DNA of 64,000 bases from TMED14 sp041179465. GTDB lineage: Bacteria; Bacteroidota; Bacteroidia; Flavobacteriales; Schleiferiaceae. The notes beneath the pieces are model-generated. The model was given only the letters and a program-made list of their open reading frames with translations, ran no database searches and was not told the DNA's origin. The position numbers and the translations under genes were made by a program. Position 1 is the first letter of the stretch. Each line of letters starts with the position of its first letter. Positions 45,701 to 52,698 of the stretch are shown here, in pieces. Location of the stretch: assembly GCA_041179465.1 (NCBI GenBank), contig JBEGTJ010000003.1, positions 3,456 through 67,455 on the forward strand, in the 5' to 3' direction.

Positions 45701-45932
45701 CGGGCTTTGGACCGCGCAGCCGGTCGAGAACCTCAGCCCGCAACCCGATGTTGGCGTTGTCGGTTTGGTCTCGGTCGGCATAGGGTCGGCGGTAGGAGTC
45801 CGGAAAAAACAGCACCGACCCCGCAGGAAGGAGTTTCTCGAGGTCGTTAAAAAAGTAGGCGGCCTCTTCTTTGTCGCTGCGCACCACCACGGCCGACCGA
45901 CCGAGCTCGGTTAGGGCCAGCGCCGCTACCAC
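42726..45932 (-). CDS. mfd: transcription-repair coupling factor Mfd
   Basis: A protein of at least 1,068 residues that releases stalled RNA polymerase and recruits UvrA. Order: UvrB-like N-terminal domains (SDKEEAAYFFNDLE, FFPDSYRRPY), RNA-polymerase-interacting domain (VGDFVAHIDHGIGKFGG), helicase with Walker A GDVGFGKTEIA and box IVDEEQKFGV, and C-terminal TRCF domain. The start is a problem: the first usable codon is GTG 45932, but Mfd-like sequence (SGASGSLPS) continues upstream to the fbp stop, with no ATG, GTG or TTG in those 20 codons. Same frame as fbp, separated only by TGA. Confidence 0.93.
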   Translation of the reverse strand: MVAALALTELGRSAVVVRSDKEEAAYFFNDLEKLLPAGSVLFFPDSYRRPYADRDQTDNANIGLRAEVLDRLRGPKPVLVVTYPEALAEKVITRGQLDARSMEVAVGARLDVGFLNEYLFELHFERVDFVEKPGQFSVRGGIVDVFSFAHPEPHRLEFFGSEVESIRTFDVVDQLTLERVERMTLVPNVEDKTSAERRESLSAYAGPQALLWVERPEVALEKLDRIYRLAEEAFVGLHSVVRRLEPHELYLRGAEWERELAGRGLAVDGAPSDSASWGTLAQPAFAKKFDLLAQTLDGHRQGNRALWIMCGQSSQRDRLQAILQDLNEDLEINWIDGALHRGWEDPAAGLVAYVDHDLFERYQRFTIRDQHEQAQALTLKELNSLQVGDFVAHIDHGIGKFGGLQKIDVGGVKQEAIKLVYRDSDVLYVSIHSLHKIAPYATKEGTEPSLSKLGSPAWQNAKNKTKRRVKEVAFDLIKLYAKRREAKGFAYSPDSYLQHELEASFAYEDTPDQMKATADVKADMESVIPMDRLICGDVGFGKTEIAVRAAFKAVADSKQVAVLVPTTLLAFQHYQTFTKRLKGLPARVDYLNRSRSAKEAKAVLADLENGRIDVLIGTHRILGKDLKFKDLGLMIVDEEQKFGVNAKDMLKNLKANIDTLTLSATPIPRTLQFSLMSARDLSVMTTPPPNRQPVDTYLIGFNEERLRDAIAYELSRGGQVYVINNRIQNLSEVAGLLQRLVPDARIATGHGQMNGHEMEDLILGFMEARFDVLVSTTIVENGLDVPNANTIIILDAHMFGLSDLHQMRGRVGRSNRKAFCYLVSPPLGGLPEEARKRLQALEQFSDLGSGFKIALRDLEIRGAGDLLGAEQSGFINDLGFETYQKLLAEAVDELKQSEFKELYEDQRGGWSSTRECQLDTDWELLLPDAYVNSVEERLRIYRELDALTGPEALEAYRLGLVDRFGALPLAAENLLRSLHIRWLGQSMGMEKVRIKSGKLMAYFPDDAQFRIPEHVLGQFLRDLQRNPQRFQMKQKDQRSYLVVDQVRTVEEAIGLLTSWSAPQLETSN

Positions 45933-45992
45933 CGAGGGCAGCGATCCCGACGCCCCCGAAAGGGCCGCTCGCTGGCCCGTTGCGGCCGCGCT

Positions 45993-47000
45993 TCAGCCGC
46001 GAAGAAATCCCTCGGCTTCGAGGACCATCGCGGTGGAGCCGGCAAAGTACGGCACGCGCTGGTGAAGTTCCTCGGGCTTCAGGTCCAAAATGCGCTGAAA
46101 TCCGTCGGTGGCCCGTCCGCCCGCTTGCTCGGCGATGAACGCCAAGGGATTGCACTCGTACAGCAGGCGCAGCTTGCCCTTCGGACTCTTGGTTCCGGTG
46201 GGGTAGATGTAGATTCCGCCCTTGAGCATGTTGCGGTGAAAGTCGCTCACCAGCGAGCCGATGTAGCGCGACGTGTAGGGACGGTCGGTGGCCGGATCCA
46301 GCTCCTGGCAGTACTTGATGTAGCGCTTGACGCCGTCGGGAAAGTGCACGTAGTTCCCCTCGTTAATCGAATAAATCACGCCGCGTTCGGGCATGCGGAT
46401 GTTCTCGTGGCTGAGCAAAAAGGTTCCGAGCGAAGGGTCGAGCGTAAAGCCGTGCACGCCGTGGCCGGTCGTGTAGACCAGGATCGTCGACGAACCGTAG
46501 ATGACGTAGCCCGCGGCCACCTGGGCGCTGCCCGGCTGCAGAAAGTCCTCGAGCTGCACGGGGGTTCCGACCGGCGTGACCCGGCGGTAAATGCTGAAAA
46601 TGGTACCGATCGACACGTTGACGTCGACGTTGCTCGAGCCGTCCAGCGGATCCATGGCCACGACGTACTTGGCGTTGGCGTGAATCGGGTCGGTAAAGGC
46701 GATGAAGTCTTCGAGCTCTTCAGAGGCTACACCGGCGACCTCGCCGCGCTGCCGCAGGGCCTTGATGAACACGTCGTTGGCGTACACGTCGAGCTTCATT
46801 TGCCGTTCGCCCTGCACGTTGTCGGCGTCGGTGGCGCCTAAGATGTCGGCGATTCCGGCTCGGTTGATTTCGCGGTTGACGACTTTGGCGGCCAAGCGAA
46901 TGGCCGAAAGAAGGGCGGTCAGCTCCCCTTTGGCGTAGGGAAACATTTCTTGGTTCTCAACCAAGTACTCGCCCAGCGTAATAGCGCGTGCTGCACTCAT
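45993..47000 (-). CDS. fbp: fructose-1,6-bisphosphatase class I
   Basis: A 335-residue FBPase I of gluconeogenesis, hydrolysing fructose 1,6-bisphosphate to fructose 6-phosphate. The metal site MDPLDGSSNVDVNVSIGTIF and the ASEELED and KLRLLYECNPLAFIAEQAGG segments are intact. Start ATG 47000 (MSAARAITLGEYL) fits the family. A TATCTTTA box lies 23 bases upstream (47024-47031), so a short leader is likely. Its TGA is followed in the same frame by mfd coding sequence. It heads a seven-gene leftward run. Confidence 0.95.
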   Translation of the reverse strand: MSAARAITLGEYLVENQEMFPYAKGELTALLSAIRLAAKVVNREINRAGIADILGATDADNVQGERQMKLDVYANDVFIKALRQRGEVAGVASEELEDFIAFTDPIHANAKYVVAMDPLDGSSNVDVNVSIGTIFSIYRRVTPVGTPVQLEDFLQPGSAQVAAGYVIYGSSTILVYTTGHGVHGFTLDPSLGTFLLSHENIRMPERGVIYSINEGNYVHFPDGVKRYIKYCQELDPATDRPYTSRYIGSLVSDFHRNMLKGGIYIYPTGTKSPKGKLRLLYECNPLAFIAEQAGGRATDGFQRILDLKPEELHQRVPYFAGSTAMVLEAEGFLRG

Positions 47001-47043
47001 TTCGTGGTTATCAAGGGTTGCGGTAAAGATAGCGGAATCGCTG

Positions 47044-47051
47044 TACTTTCG
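47044..47051 (+). promoter_or_regulatory. -7-like box for GNAT-lysC
   Basis: TACTTTCG (one mismatch from TAnnTTTG), then CCCC, then GTG 47056. It favours GTG 47056 over ATG 47080 as the start. Confidence 0.45.
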
Positions 47052-47055
47052 CCCC

Positions 47056-47559
47056 GTGGAGGCCCATTCCGTGGAAATTATGATTCGCAAAGCCGCCGCG
47101 GCCGACGTGCCGGCGGTACTCGGCCTAGTTCGCGTGCTGGCGGACTACGAACGCGCCCCTCAGGAGGTCACCCTCACCGAAGCCCACATGCGCGCCGACC
47201 TCGAAGCCGGCCATTTTGAGGCCTGGCTGGCCTGGAACCCCCAGGGAGAGGCCGTCGGACTGGTGCTCTGCCACCGCCGCTACTCGACCTGGAAGGGCCT
47301 GACCGCCCACCTCGAAGACCTGGTGGTGCTCGAGTCCTTCCGAGGCCAGGGTCTGGGACGCCGCCTGCTCGAAGTGGCCGTGGCCTGGGCGCAATCCATT
47401 GGGGCCCAGCGCCTCCATTGGGAGGTCCTCGACTGGAACCAGCCCGCGATCGACTTTTATGAGGGCTTGGGGGCCGACCTCAACCGCGACTGGATTCCCT
47501 GCCGCTTGGCCGGGGACGCGCTCGCCCAATTCACCTTTCGCTACCCCCGTTTGCTTTGA
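47056..47559 (+). CDS. GNAT family N-acetyltransferase
   Basis: A 167-residue GNAT acetyltransferase. The acetyl-CoA loop is RGQGLGRRLLEVAV, preceded by the LEDLVVLESF strand; WEVLDWNQPAIDFYEGLGA is the usual C-terminal part of the diamine/thialysine acetyltransferase-like branch (SSAT-like). The acceptor is unknown. The start could be GTG 47056 (supported by the box 4 bases before it) or ATG 47080 (MIRKAAAADV). It overlaps lysC as TTGA. fbp/GNAT/lysC is an arrangement I have met in other flavobacteria. Confidence 0.88.
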   Translation: MEAHSVEIMIRKAAAADVPAVLGLVRVLADYERAPQEVTLTEAHMRADLEAGHFEAWLAWNPQGEAVGLVLCHRRYSTWKGLTAHLEDLVVLESFRGQGLGRRLLEVAVAWAQSIGAQRLHWEVLDWNQPAIDFYEGLGADLNRDWIPCRLAGDALAQFTFRYPRLL

Positions 47560-48815
47560 GTACCTGGTCCATTTTCAAGTTTGGCGGAGCCTCAGTCAAG
47601 GATCCCGAAGCCCTGCGCAACGCCGTTCGCCTGGTTCGCGAGTACGGAACCCATCCGCTGCTCGTCGTGGTTTCGGCCATGGGCAAAACCACCAACGCCC
47701 TCGAGCGCTACATTCAAGCCCGCGAGCTGGGCGATGCCGCCGCCGCCCGTGCTGAGCTCGACGGAATCCGCGCCTTTCACGACGAGATGGCCCGCGACCT
47801 CGGGCTGCTCGACGCCGCCCTGCAGGGGCAGCTGGACGCCCTCTGGGCCGCCGCGGAGCGGGTCGACTCTGCCCAGGCCTACAACCCGCGCTACGACGCG
47901 GTCGTTTCGCTGGGTGAACTGGCTTCGTCGCGCATCCTCGCCGCGGCGCTGAAGGCCGACGGCCAAGACGCGGACTGGCTGGACGCCCGCGAGGTCTTGG
48001 CGACCGACGCGGTCTACCGCCGGGCCACGGTCGATTGGGCGCATACCGCGGAACGCACCGCGCGGGCCCTCGCTCAGCCTTCTGGAGTTACCGTGACCCA
48101 GGGCTTCATTGGCGCGGCCCCCGACGGCAGCACCACCACCTTGGGCCGAGAGGGCTCCGACTACAGCGCGGCCATCTTTGCCCACGTTCTGAACGCAAGC
48201 AGTTTGAGCATTTGGAAGGACGTTCCGGGTATGCTCAGCGGCGACCCCAAGGTGTTTCCGTCGGTGGTCCGCCTCGAGCAAGTGCCCTACCGCGAGGCCA
48301 TCGAACTGGCGTTTTATGGGGCGAGCATCATCCACCCCAAAACCATTCAGCCGCTCGAACAGGGCGGAACCACCCTGCGCATTCGCTCCTTCGTCGACCC
48401 CAAAGCGCCCGGAACCGAAGTGGGCCCCTTTGCCGCCCTGAAGCCTGAAGTTCCGTGCTGGATTCGCCACGAAAACCAGGTGCTCATTGAGGTTTCGAGC
48501 CGCGACCTGAGCTTTTTGTCTGAGGGCCACCTCAGCGAAGTCTACCGCATTTTTGCCGAAGAGGGCCTTTTGGTGCGCGCCGCCCAGCACACCGCGCTCT
48601 CCACCCGCTTTGCGGTGAACGACGACCGCGTGGCGGTTCCGCGCGCGCTCGACCGGCTCAACGGGCCCTACCGGGCCAGCGCCGAGTACGGCTTAAGGCT
48701 GACCACCGTTCGCCGCCCCGACGCCGACTCCTTGGCGATGCTGCTCGCGGGAGGCCCGCTGCGCATGGTGTTACGAAATCATGAAGTCGCCCAGGTGCTG
48801 ACGGCACCGAACTAA
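47556..48815 (+). CDS. lysC: aspartate kinase
   Basis: A 419-residue monofunctional aspartokinase, the first step toward lysine, threonine and methionine. The kinase domain starts with FKFGGASVKD and contains TTLGREGSDYSAA and the WKDVPGMLSGDPK segment; the C-terminal 125 residues form ACT regulatory domains for feedback control. There is no homoserine dehydrogenase part. The start is TTG, overlapping the GNAT stop (TTGA), so it is translationally coupled. The lysC stop TAA is also the first three bases of the -7 box for the next gene. Confidence 0.93.
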   Translation: MSTWSIFKFGGASVKDPEALRNAVRLVREYGTHPLLVVVSAMGKTTNALERYIQARELGDAAAARAELDGIRAFHDEMARDLGLLDAALQGQLDALWAAAERVDSAQAYNPRYDAVVSLGELASSRILAAALKADGQDADWLDAREVLATDAVYRRATVDWAHTAERTARALAQPSGVTVTQGFIGAAPDGSTTTLGREGSDYSAAIFAHVLNASSLSIWKDVPGMLSGDPKVFPSVVRLEQVPYREAIELAFYGASIIHPKTIQPLEQGGTTLRIRSFVDPKAPGTEVGPFAALKPEVPCWIRHENQVLIEVSSRDLSFLSEGHLSEVYRIFAEEGLLVRAAQHTALSTRFAVNDDRVAVPRALDRLNGPYRASAEYGLRLTTVRRPDADSLAMLLAGGPLRMVLRNHEVAQVLTAPN

Positions 48816-48820
48816 CTTTG
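48813..48820 (+). promoter_or_regulatory. -7 box for olsF-like gene, overlapping lysC stop
   Basis: TAACTTTG (exact TAnnTTTG), then CCGC, then ATG 48825. The TAA of the box is the lysC stop codon, so promoter and stop share bases. Confidence 0.55.
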
Positions 48821-48824
48821 CCGC

Positions 48825-50603
48825 ATGACGACCAAGCCGCTGATTTCCCTTGACGAAGTTCGCGGCTTCTTGGGCTGGCCCCGGGCCGCGAAGCCCTTGG
48901 TTTGGCTCCTCTTTGCGCTTTTGGGCTGGCACCGCCTCAACCGGGTCTACGCCCGCTTTGCCGACCGCCAGGGGCCCGAATTTGCCCGGGCCTTGCTCGC
49001 TTCGCGCGGCGTCAAGCTTCGCTACTTTCCCAGCGACCTGGACCGCATTCCCCGGTCGGGCGGGGTCGTTTTTGCCGCGAACCACCCCCTCGGAGCGATG
49101 GACGGCCTCGCCCTGCTGCACACCATCGCCGCGGTACGCCCCGACGTGCGGCTGGTGGGCAACGCGCTGCTCGAGCGCATCGAGCCCTTGAGGCCCTACC
49201 TGATTGGCGTGGTTCCGTTTGAAGGCGCCCACCGCAACCCGGTGGCTTCGGGGCGCGGACTCCTCGAGGCCAAGCGGTGGGTCGAAGAGGGCGGTGCCCT
49301 GGTCGTCTTTCCGGCCGGCGAAGTTTCCTCGTGGTCGCCCGGGCGCTGGGGCGTGCACGACCGCCCGTGGCCCCGTGCCAGCCAGCGCTTCCTGCACGAG
49401 GTCGGAGCGCCGGTGATGCCCGTCGACGTTCGGGCTTCCCTCTCCTGGTACTTCTACGTCCTCGGACTCTTCGGTCCCTGGCTTCGCACCCTGCTGCTGC
49501 CGGTCGAGGCCGTGCGGCCTCGTTGGTTCTTCAGCATCGACCTGCGCTGGGGTAAACCCCTGAATCCCGAGGCTGGGCAGTCTGCCGAGGCCTTCGCCGA
49601 CCTGATTCGCCAACGCCGCCGCCAGCTGCGCACCGTGAAGCCCCGAAAGGCCCGCCGCTGGAAGTTCAAACTCTTCGCGCTGCGCCGCTTGGAGCCGATT
49701 GCGCCCGAGGGGTCCGCGCCGCAGCTGGCGGCCGAACTCGCGGCCCTACCGGCCGAGGCCCTGCTCACCCGCCACCGGGATTTGTCGGTGTACCTCGCCA
49801 AAGGCCGCGCCATTCCCGCGGTCGTTCAGGAACTGGGTCGCCTTCGCGAAATCACCTTTCGCGGCGTAGGAGAGGGCAGCGGCAAGGGGCGGGACCTCGA
49901 CCGCTTTGACCCTGAGTACCACCACCTCGTGCTTTGGAACGAGTCAGAACAGGCCATTTGGGGCGCCTACCGCTTGGGATTGGGGTTTGAGCTCTACCCT
50001 CAGGGCGGAATGCGCAGCTTCTACCTCAGCGGCTTTTTCAGAGTCCGGCGCGAAGCCCACCGCTTTTTTGCGCAGTCCCTCGAAATGGGGCGTGCCTTTG
50101 TAGTCCCGGCGGCCCAGCTCAAGCCCATGCCGCTTTACCTGCTTTGGAAGGGAATCGTGCACGTCCTGCTGCGCCATCCGGGCCAGCTGCGCTACGTGGT
50201 GGGATCGGTTTCGGTGTCCAACAGCTACTCGCGCCACAGCCAGGCCGTCATGCTTGGCTTTTTGCAGCAGCACTTCAGAGACGCCCACTGGGCCCGCTAC
50301 ATTCTTCCCCGCAAGCGGTTCAGGCTGCGGCTCCGCGCCCGCGACCGCGAACTCATCGCGCACAGCGAACCTGCCGACATGCAGCGCTTTGACCGCTTAA
50401 TCGCCGACATTGAGCCGCACAACCTGCGTTTTCCGGTGCTGATCAAAAAGTACGTGGGCCAAAACGCCAAGGTGATTGCGTTCAACCGCGATCCGGAATT
50501 CAACACCGTCGACGCCCTGATGTACATGGACGTCAGCGAACTGCCGCAGGAAACGCTGCGGCCGGTGCTCGAAGAGCTCGAGGCGGCTCAGTCCCAGGTG
50601 TAG
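48825..50603 (+). CDS. olsF: OlsF-like bifunctional acyltransferase (PlsC + GNAT)
   Basis: A 592-residue protein with two acyltransferase modules. N-terminal PlsC-like domain (about 60-270): active-site NHPLGAMDG with His87 and Asp93, spaced as in the hemolysin/OlsF branch, and PFEGAHRNP. C-terminal GNAT-like domain (about 330-590): VLWNESEQAIWGAYRLGLG, SGFFRV, and KYVGQNAKVIAFNRDPEFNTVDALMYMD. In OlsF of Serratia and Flavobacterium, the C-terminal part N-acylates ornithine and the N-terminal part adds the second fatty acid, giving ornithine (or glycine) lipids. Specificity here is inferred. Own promoter; 3' end overlaps the next gene by 16 bases. Confidence 0.8.
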   Translation: MTTKPLISLDEVRGFLGWPRAAKPLVWLLFALLGWHRLNRVYARFADRQGPEFARALLASRGVKLRYFPSDLDRIPRSGGVVFAANHPLGAMDGLALLHTIAAVRPDVRLVGNALLERIEPLRPYLIGVVPFEGAHRNPVASGRGLLEAKRWVEEGGALVVFPAGEVSSWSPGRWGVHDRPWPRASQRFLHEVGAPVMPVDVRASLSWYFYVLGLFGPWLRTLLLPVEAVRPRWFFSIDLRWGKPLNPEAGQSAEAFADLIRQRRRQLRTVKPRKARRWKFKLFALRRLEPIAPEGSAPQLAAELAALPAEALLTRHRDLSVYLAKGRAIPAVVQELGRLREITFRGVGEGSGKGRDLDRFDPEYHHLVLWNESEQAIWGAYRLGLGFELYPQGGMRSFYLSGFFRVRREAHRFFAQSLEMGRAFVVPAAQLKPMPLYLLWKGIVHVLLRHPGQLRYVVGSVSVSNSYSRHSQAVMLGFLQQHFRDAHWARYILPRKRFRLRLRARDRELIAHSEPADMQRFDRLIADIEPHNLRFPVLIKKYVGQNAKVIAFNRDPEFNTVDALMYMDVSELPQETLRPVLEELEAAQSQV

Positions 50604-51250
50604 ATCGAGTACAGCATTCCGAGGCGGAGCTGCAGCAAGACGTCTCCGCCTTCTTGGTCGGGGCGCGTGAAGCCTTCGAGGCGGTCGCCCGGTACGCTTT
50701 GCAAAATTCCCTCGACGAACCACGACCAGTGTTCGCTGACGCGGTGCGTGACGCCGATTCCGCCGCCCAACGCGGGGCTGATGTTGGTGCCTTCGTGAAA
50801 CTCCGTGTCGCCCGGGTAGGGAACGTTGGTGGCAAACTTCGACTGGCTGAGCACGCTCGAAACCTGCGCAAACCAGTAGGGCGAGGTCGGATTGCGCTTC
50901 CAGTAGCGGCCGTAGGGTACCGCAAAATTGGTTACGCGCAGGCTGGGCTGCAGATAAGTCGACCGCACGTCGATGCCGGTAAAGCCGTTAACCCCTTCGG
51001 TGGACTGGGCATAAATGCTGCCGTAGGCCAATCCCGCACTGACGTCCCAGCGCGAATTCAGCTGAAAGCCGAGGCTGAGGGCGCCGTGTCCGCGGGCTTC
51101 GCTGGCCGCTGAGGCAAACGACCCCCCGTTGAAGTCACCGGCGTAGCTGGAGCTGCCGAATCCGCCGCGGATGCTCACGGCTTGAAACGAACGTTGGGCG
51201 AATGCGGCGGCGCTGAGCGACAGGGCCAAAACGAAGTAGGTAGTGCGCAT
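50588..51250 (-). CDS. outer-membrane beta-barrel protein (PorT/DUF6089-like)
   Basis: A 220-residue protein with a signal peptide (cleavage near AAFAQRS) and about eight amphipathic beta strands (for example VSIRGGFGSSSYAGDFNGG, ALSLGFQLNSRWDVSAGLAYG), ending in a short aromatic strand (GMLYSIYTWD). This is the layout of small Bacteroidota outer-membrane barrels. Function unknown. ATG 51250 is chosen because it starts the signal peptide and a TATCTTCG box lies 5 bases before it. Convergent with the olsF-like gene (16-base overlap). Confidence 0.7.
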   Translation of the reverse strand: MRTTYFVLALSLSAAAFAQRSFQAVSIRGGFGSSSYAGDFNGGSFASAASEARGHGALSLGFQLNSRWDVSAGLAYGSIYAQSTEGVNGFTGIDVRSTYLQPSLRVTNFAVPYGRYWKRNPTSPYWFAQVSSVLSQSKFATNVPYPGDTEFHEGTNISPALGGGIGVTHRVSEHWSWFVEGILQSVPGDRLEGFTRPDQEGGDVLLQLRLGMLYSIYTWD

Positions 51251-51255
51251 GAGGG

Positions 51256-51263
51256 CGAAGATA
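51256..51263 (-). promoter_or_regulatory. -7-like box for the barrel gene
   Basis: TATCTTCG (one mismatch from TAnnTTTG), then CCCTC, then ATG 51250. Confidence 0.45.
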
Positions 51264-51314
51264 ATCATTGCGGCGGCAGCTCCGCGCCTCCCCGCGCGCT
51301 TCTGCCGCAGGCAT

Positions 51315-51341
51315 AAAAAAACCGGCCCTTGCGGGCCGGCC
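51315..51341 (-). terminator. Rho-independent terminator of the YwqK-like gene
   Basis: On the minus strand a 7-base-pair GC stem (51322-51328 with 51333-51339, loop of 4) is followed by seven T. It lies 27 bases after the YwqK-like stop. The rest of the 117-base gap 51251-51367 holds only the barrel-gene box. Confidence 0.85.
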
Positions 51342-51367
51342 TCTAGGATCGGGCACGCGAAATGCCC

Positions 51368-51736
51368 TTACTTCACTGCCAAAAACTTGGTCGTAACCTG
51401 GCCGTTGGCGCCATACAAAATCAGGTACTGCTGGCTTTGGTCGGCGGCGGTGGTCATCCACAACCCGACCTTCTTGCCGTGCACGTACTGGCCTTGAACC
51501 ACGGCCACGCCGTCTTCGGTGTACAGCACATACGAACCGTGGCGTTGGCCGTCGCGGTAGTACCCGCGCTCCTTAATCTGCCCGTTCGAATAATACTTTG
51601 TGATCTCCGTGCGGTCGCCAAAATCGGCGACGGTTACGCGTTCATTCGCGGTTGCGGTGGGTTCGGGGCGCAGGTCCTGAGCTTGAGCGATCAAGCCGGA
51701 TGTCAACAGCGCCACTAAAAGAAAGTTGGTTTTCAT
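51368..51736 (-). CDS. secreted YwqK/MORN-like protein
   Basis: A 122-residue protein with a signal peptide (cleavage near LIAQAQDL) and two MORN-like units (KYYSNGQIKERGYYRDGQRHG and the following VAVVQGQYVHGKKVGLW), the pattern of the so-called YwqK family. Despite that family being labelled antitoxin in databases, no toxin gene is adjacent, and the export signal argues for an envelope role. It is single-transcribed: it has its own full promoter and its own terminator. Function unknown. Confidence 0.7.
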   Translation of the reverse strand: MKTNFLLVALLTSGLIAQAQDLRPEPTATANERVTVADFGDRTEITKYYSNGQIKERGYYRDGQRHGSYVLYTEDGVAVVQGQYVHGKKVGLWMTTAADQSQQYLILYGANGQVTTKFLAVK

Positions 51737-51764
51737 GGCGTCCGTATGTTAAGTTAACGTTATT

Positions 51765-51794
51765 CAAAGTTAACAAAAAATTAACATTACGCAA
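51765..51794 (-). promoter_or_regulatory. full promoter (TTG-N19-TAACTTTG) of the YwqK-like gene
   Basis: The -7 box TAACTTTG is at 51765-51772 and a TTG -33 element at 51792-51794, 19 bases apart, inside the end of the next gene. A 28-base leader precedes the ATG. GTTAAC occurs at 51753-51758 and 51769-51774 and ATTAAC at 51780-51785, possible operator half-sites. Confidence 0.6.
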
Positions 51795-52698
51795 CCTCTG
51801 CCACGCGACGAACTAAAATTTGGGCCATTCGGGCAAAAGCCTGCTCGCTCCAGCCGGCTATGTGGGGCGTAATCAGCACGTTAGGCTGCTCCAAAAGTTC
51901 GCTCCAAAACGGCGAAGCCTCGTTCAAACCCTCGAGATTGGGCTTCTCGAGGTCGACGACGTCGAGCCCAAGGCCGCGAATGAGGCCGTCCTGGAGCGCG
52001 CGCCACGCATCTTCGAGCGGCAAAATGTTGCCGCGGCTCGTGTTGATCACCCAAGGCTGGCGGGCGCAGCCCTGCCAGAAGGCGTAGTTGGCGTATCCCT
52101 TGGTCTCGGGCGAAAGGGGCAGGTGGAAGCTGATCACGTCGCATTCCGCCTGAATGCGGGCGAGGGTGGATTCGCCCTCAAAACCGCGGCGGTAGGCGTC
52201 GTGGGCCAGAACGCGCAGCCCAAGGCCGCGGAGCAGCGCCGCGAAGGCGGGCCCGGTGTGGCCGTATCCGACGATGCCGACGGTGGCTCCGGCGAGTTCC
52301 CAGCCGGTGTTGCCGGCGCGGTTCCATTGGCCGGCGGCGACCTCGCGGGCCGACCAGGCCACGCGCTTGGTGAGGCCGAGCAGGAGGCCGAGGGCGTGCT
52401 CGGCGACGGCGGGGGCGTTGCCCTCGGGGGCTGACAGGCAGGCGATTCCGCGGGCCGCGGCGGCGGCGCAGTCGATGTGCTCCATGCCGCTGCCGAAGCG
52501 GGCAATCCACTTGAGCTGGGGGGCGCGGTCCAGAAGGGCGGCGTCGACGGCGAAGCGTCCGCGCAGCACCAGGCCGGTGGCCGACTGCAGGGGCAAGTCG
52601 GGCAAGGCTAGGGCGTAGCAGCGGTCCAGCGCGTAGCCCAGGGCCTCAAGGCCGTCTTCAAGAATAGGGTGGGTGGTGTCGACGAGCAGGGCCCTCAT
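51787..52698 (-). CDS. D-2-hydroxyacid dehydrogenase (NAD-dependent)
   Basis: A 303-residue enzyme of the phosphoglycerate-dehydrogenase-like family. The NAD-binding fold has GATVGIVGYGHTGPAFAALL; FGSGMEHID is the substrate-binding loop; the catalytic residues lie in NTSRGNILPLED (Arg), the following DVVDLEKP (Glu side) and ITPHIAGWSEQA (His). Its true substrate (3-phosphoglycerate, glyoxylate or other) cannot be set. It is the last gene of the M3-fusion operon; its ATG overlaps the mgtE stop by 4 bases. Confidence 0.9.
   Translation of the reverse strand: MRALLVDTTHPILEDGLEALGYALDRCYALALPDLPLQSATGLVLRGRFAVDAALLDRAPQLKWIARFGSGMEHIDCAAAAARGIACLSAPEGNAPAVAEHALGLLLGLTKRVAWSAREVAAGQWNRAGNTGWELAGATVGIVGYGHTGPAFAALLRGLGLRVLAHDAYRRGFEGESTLARIQAECDVISFHLPLSPETKGYANYAFWQGCARQPWVINTSRGNILPLEDAWRALQDGLIRGLGLDVVDLEKPNLEGLNEASPFWSELLEQPNVLITPHIAGWSEQAFARMAQILVRRVAEVA

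Noticed and set aside
47592..48590. 332-codon open frame on the minus strand
   Set aside because: It is opposite lysC; no motifs.
51368..51736. antitoxin of a toxin-antitoxin pair
   Set aside because: The YwqK family label suggests it, but the protein has an export signal and no toxin-sized gene is adjacent.
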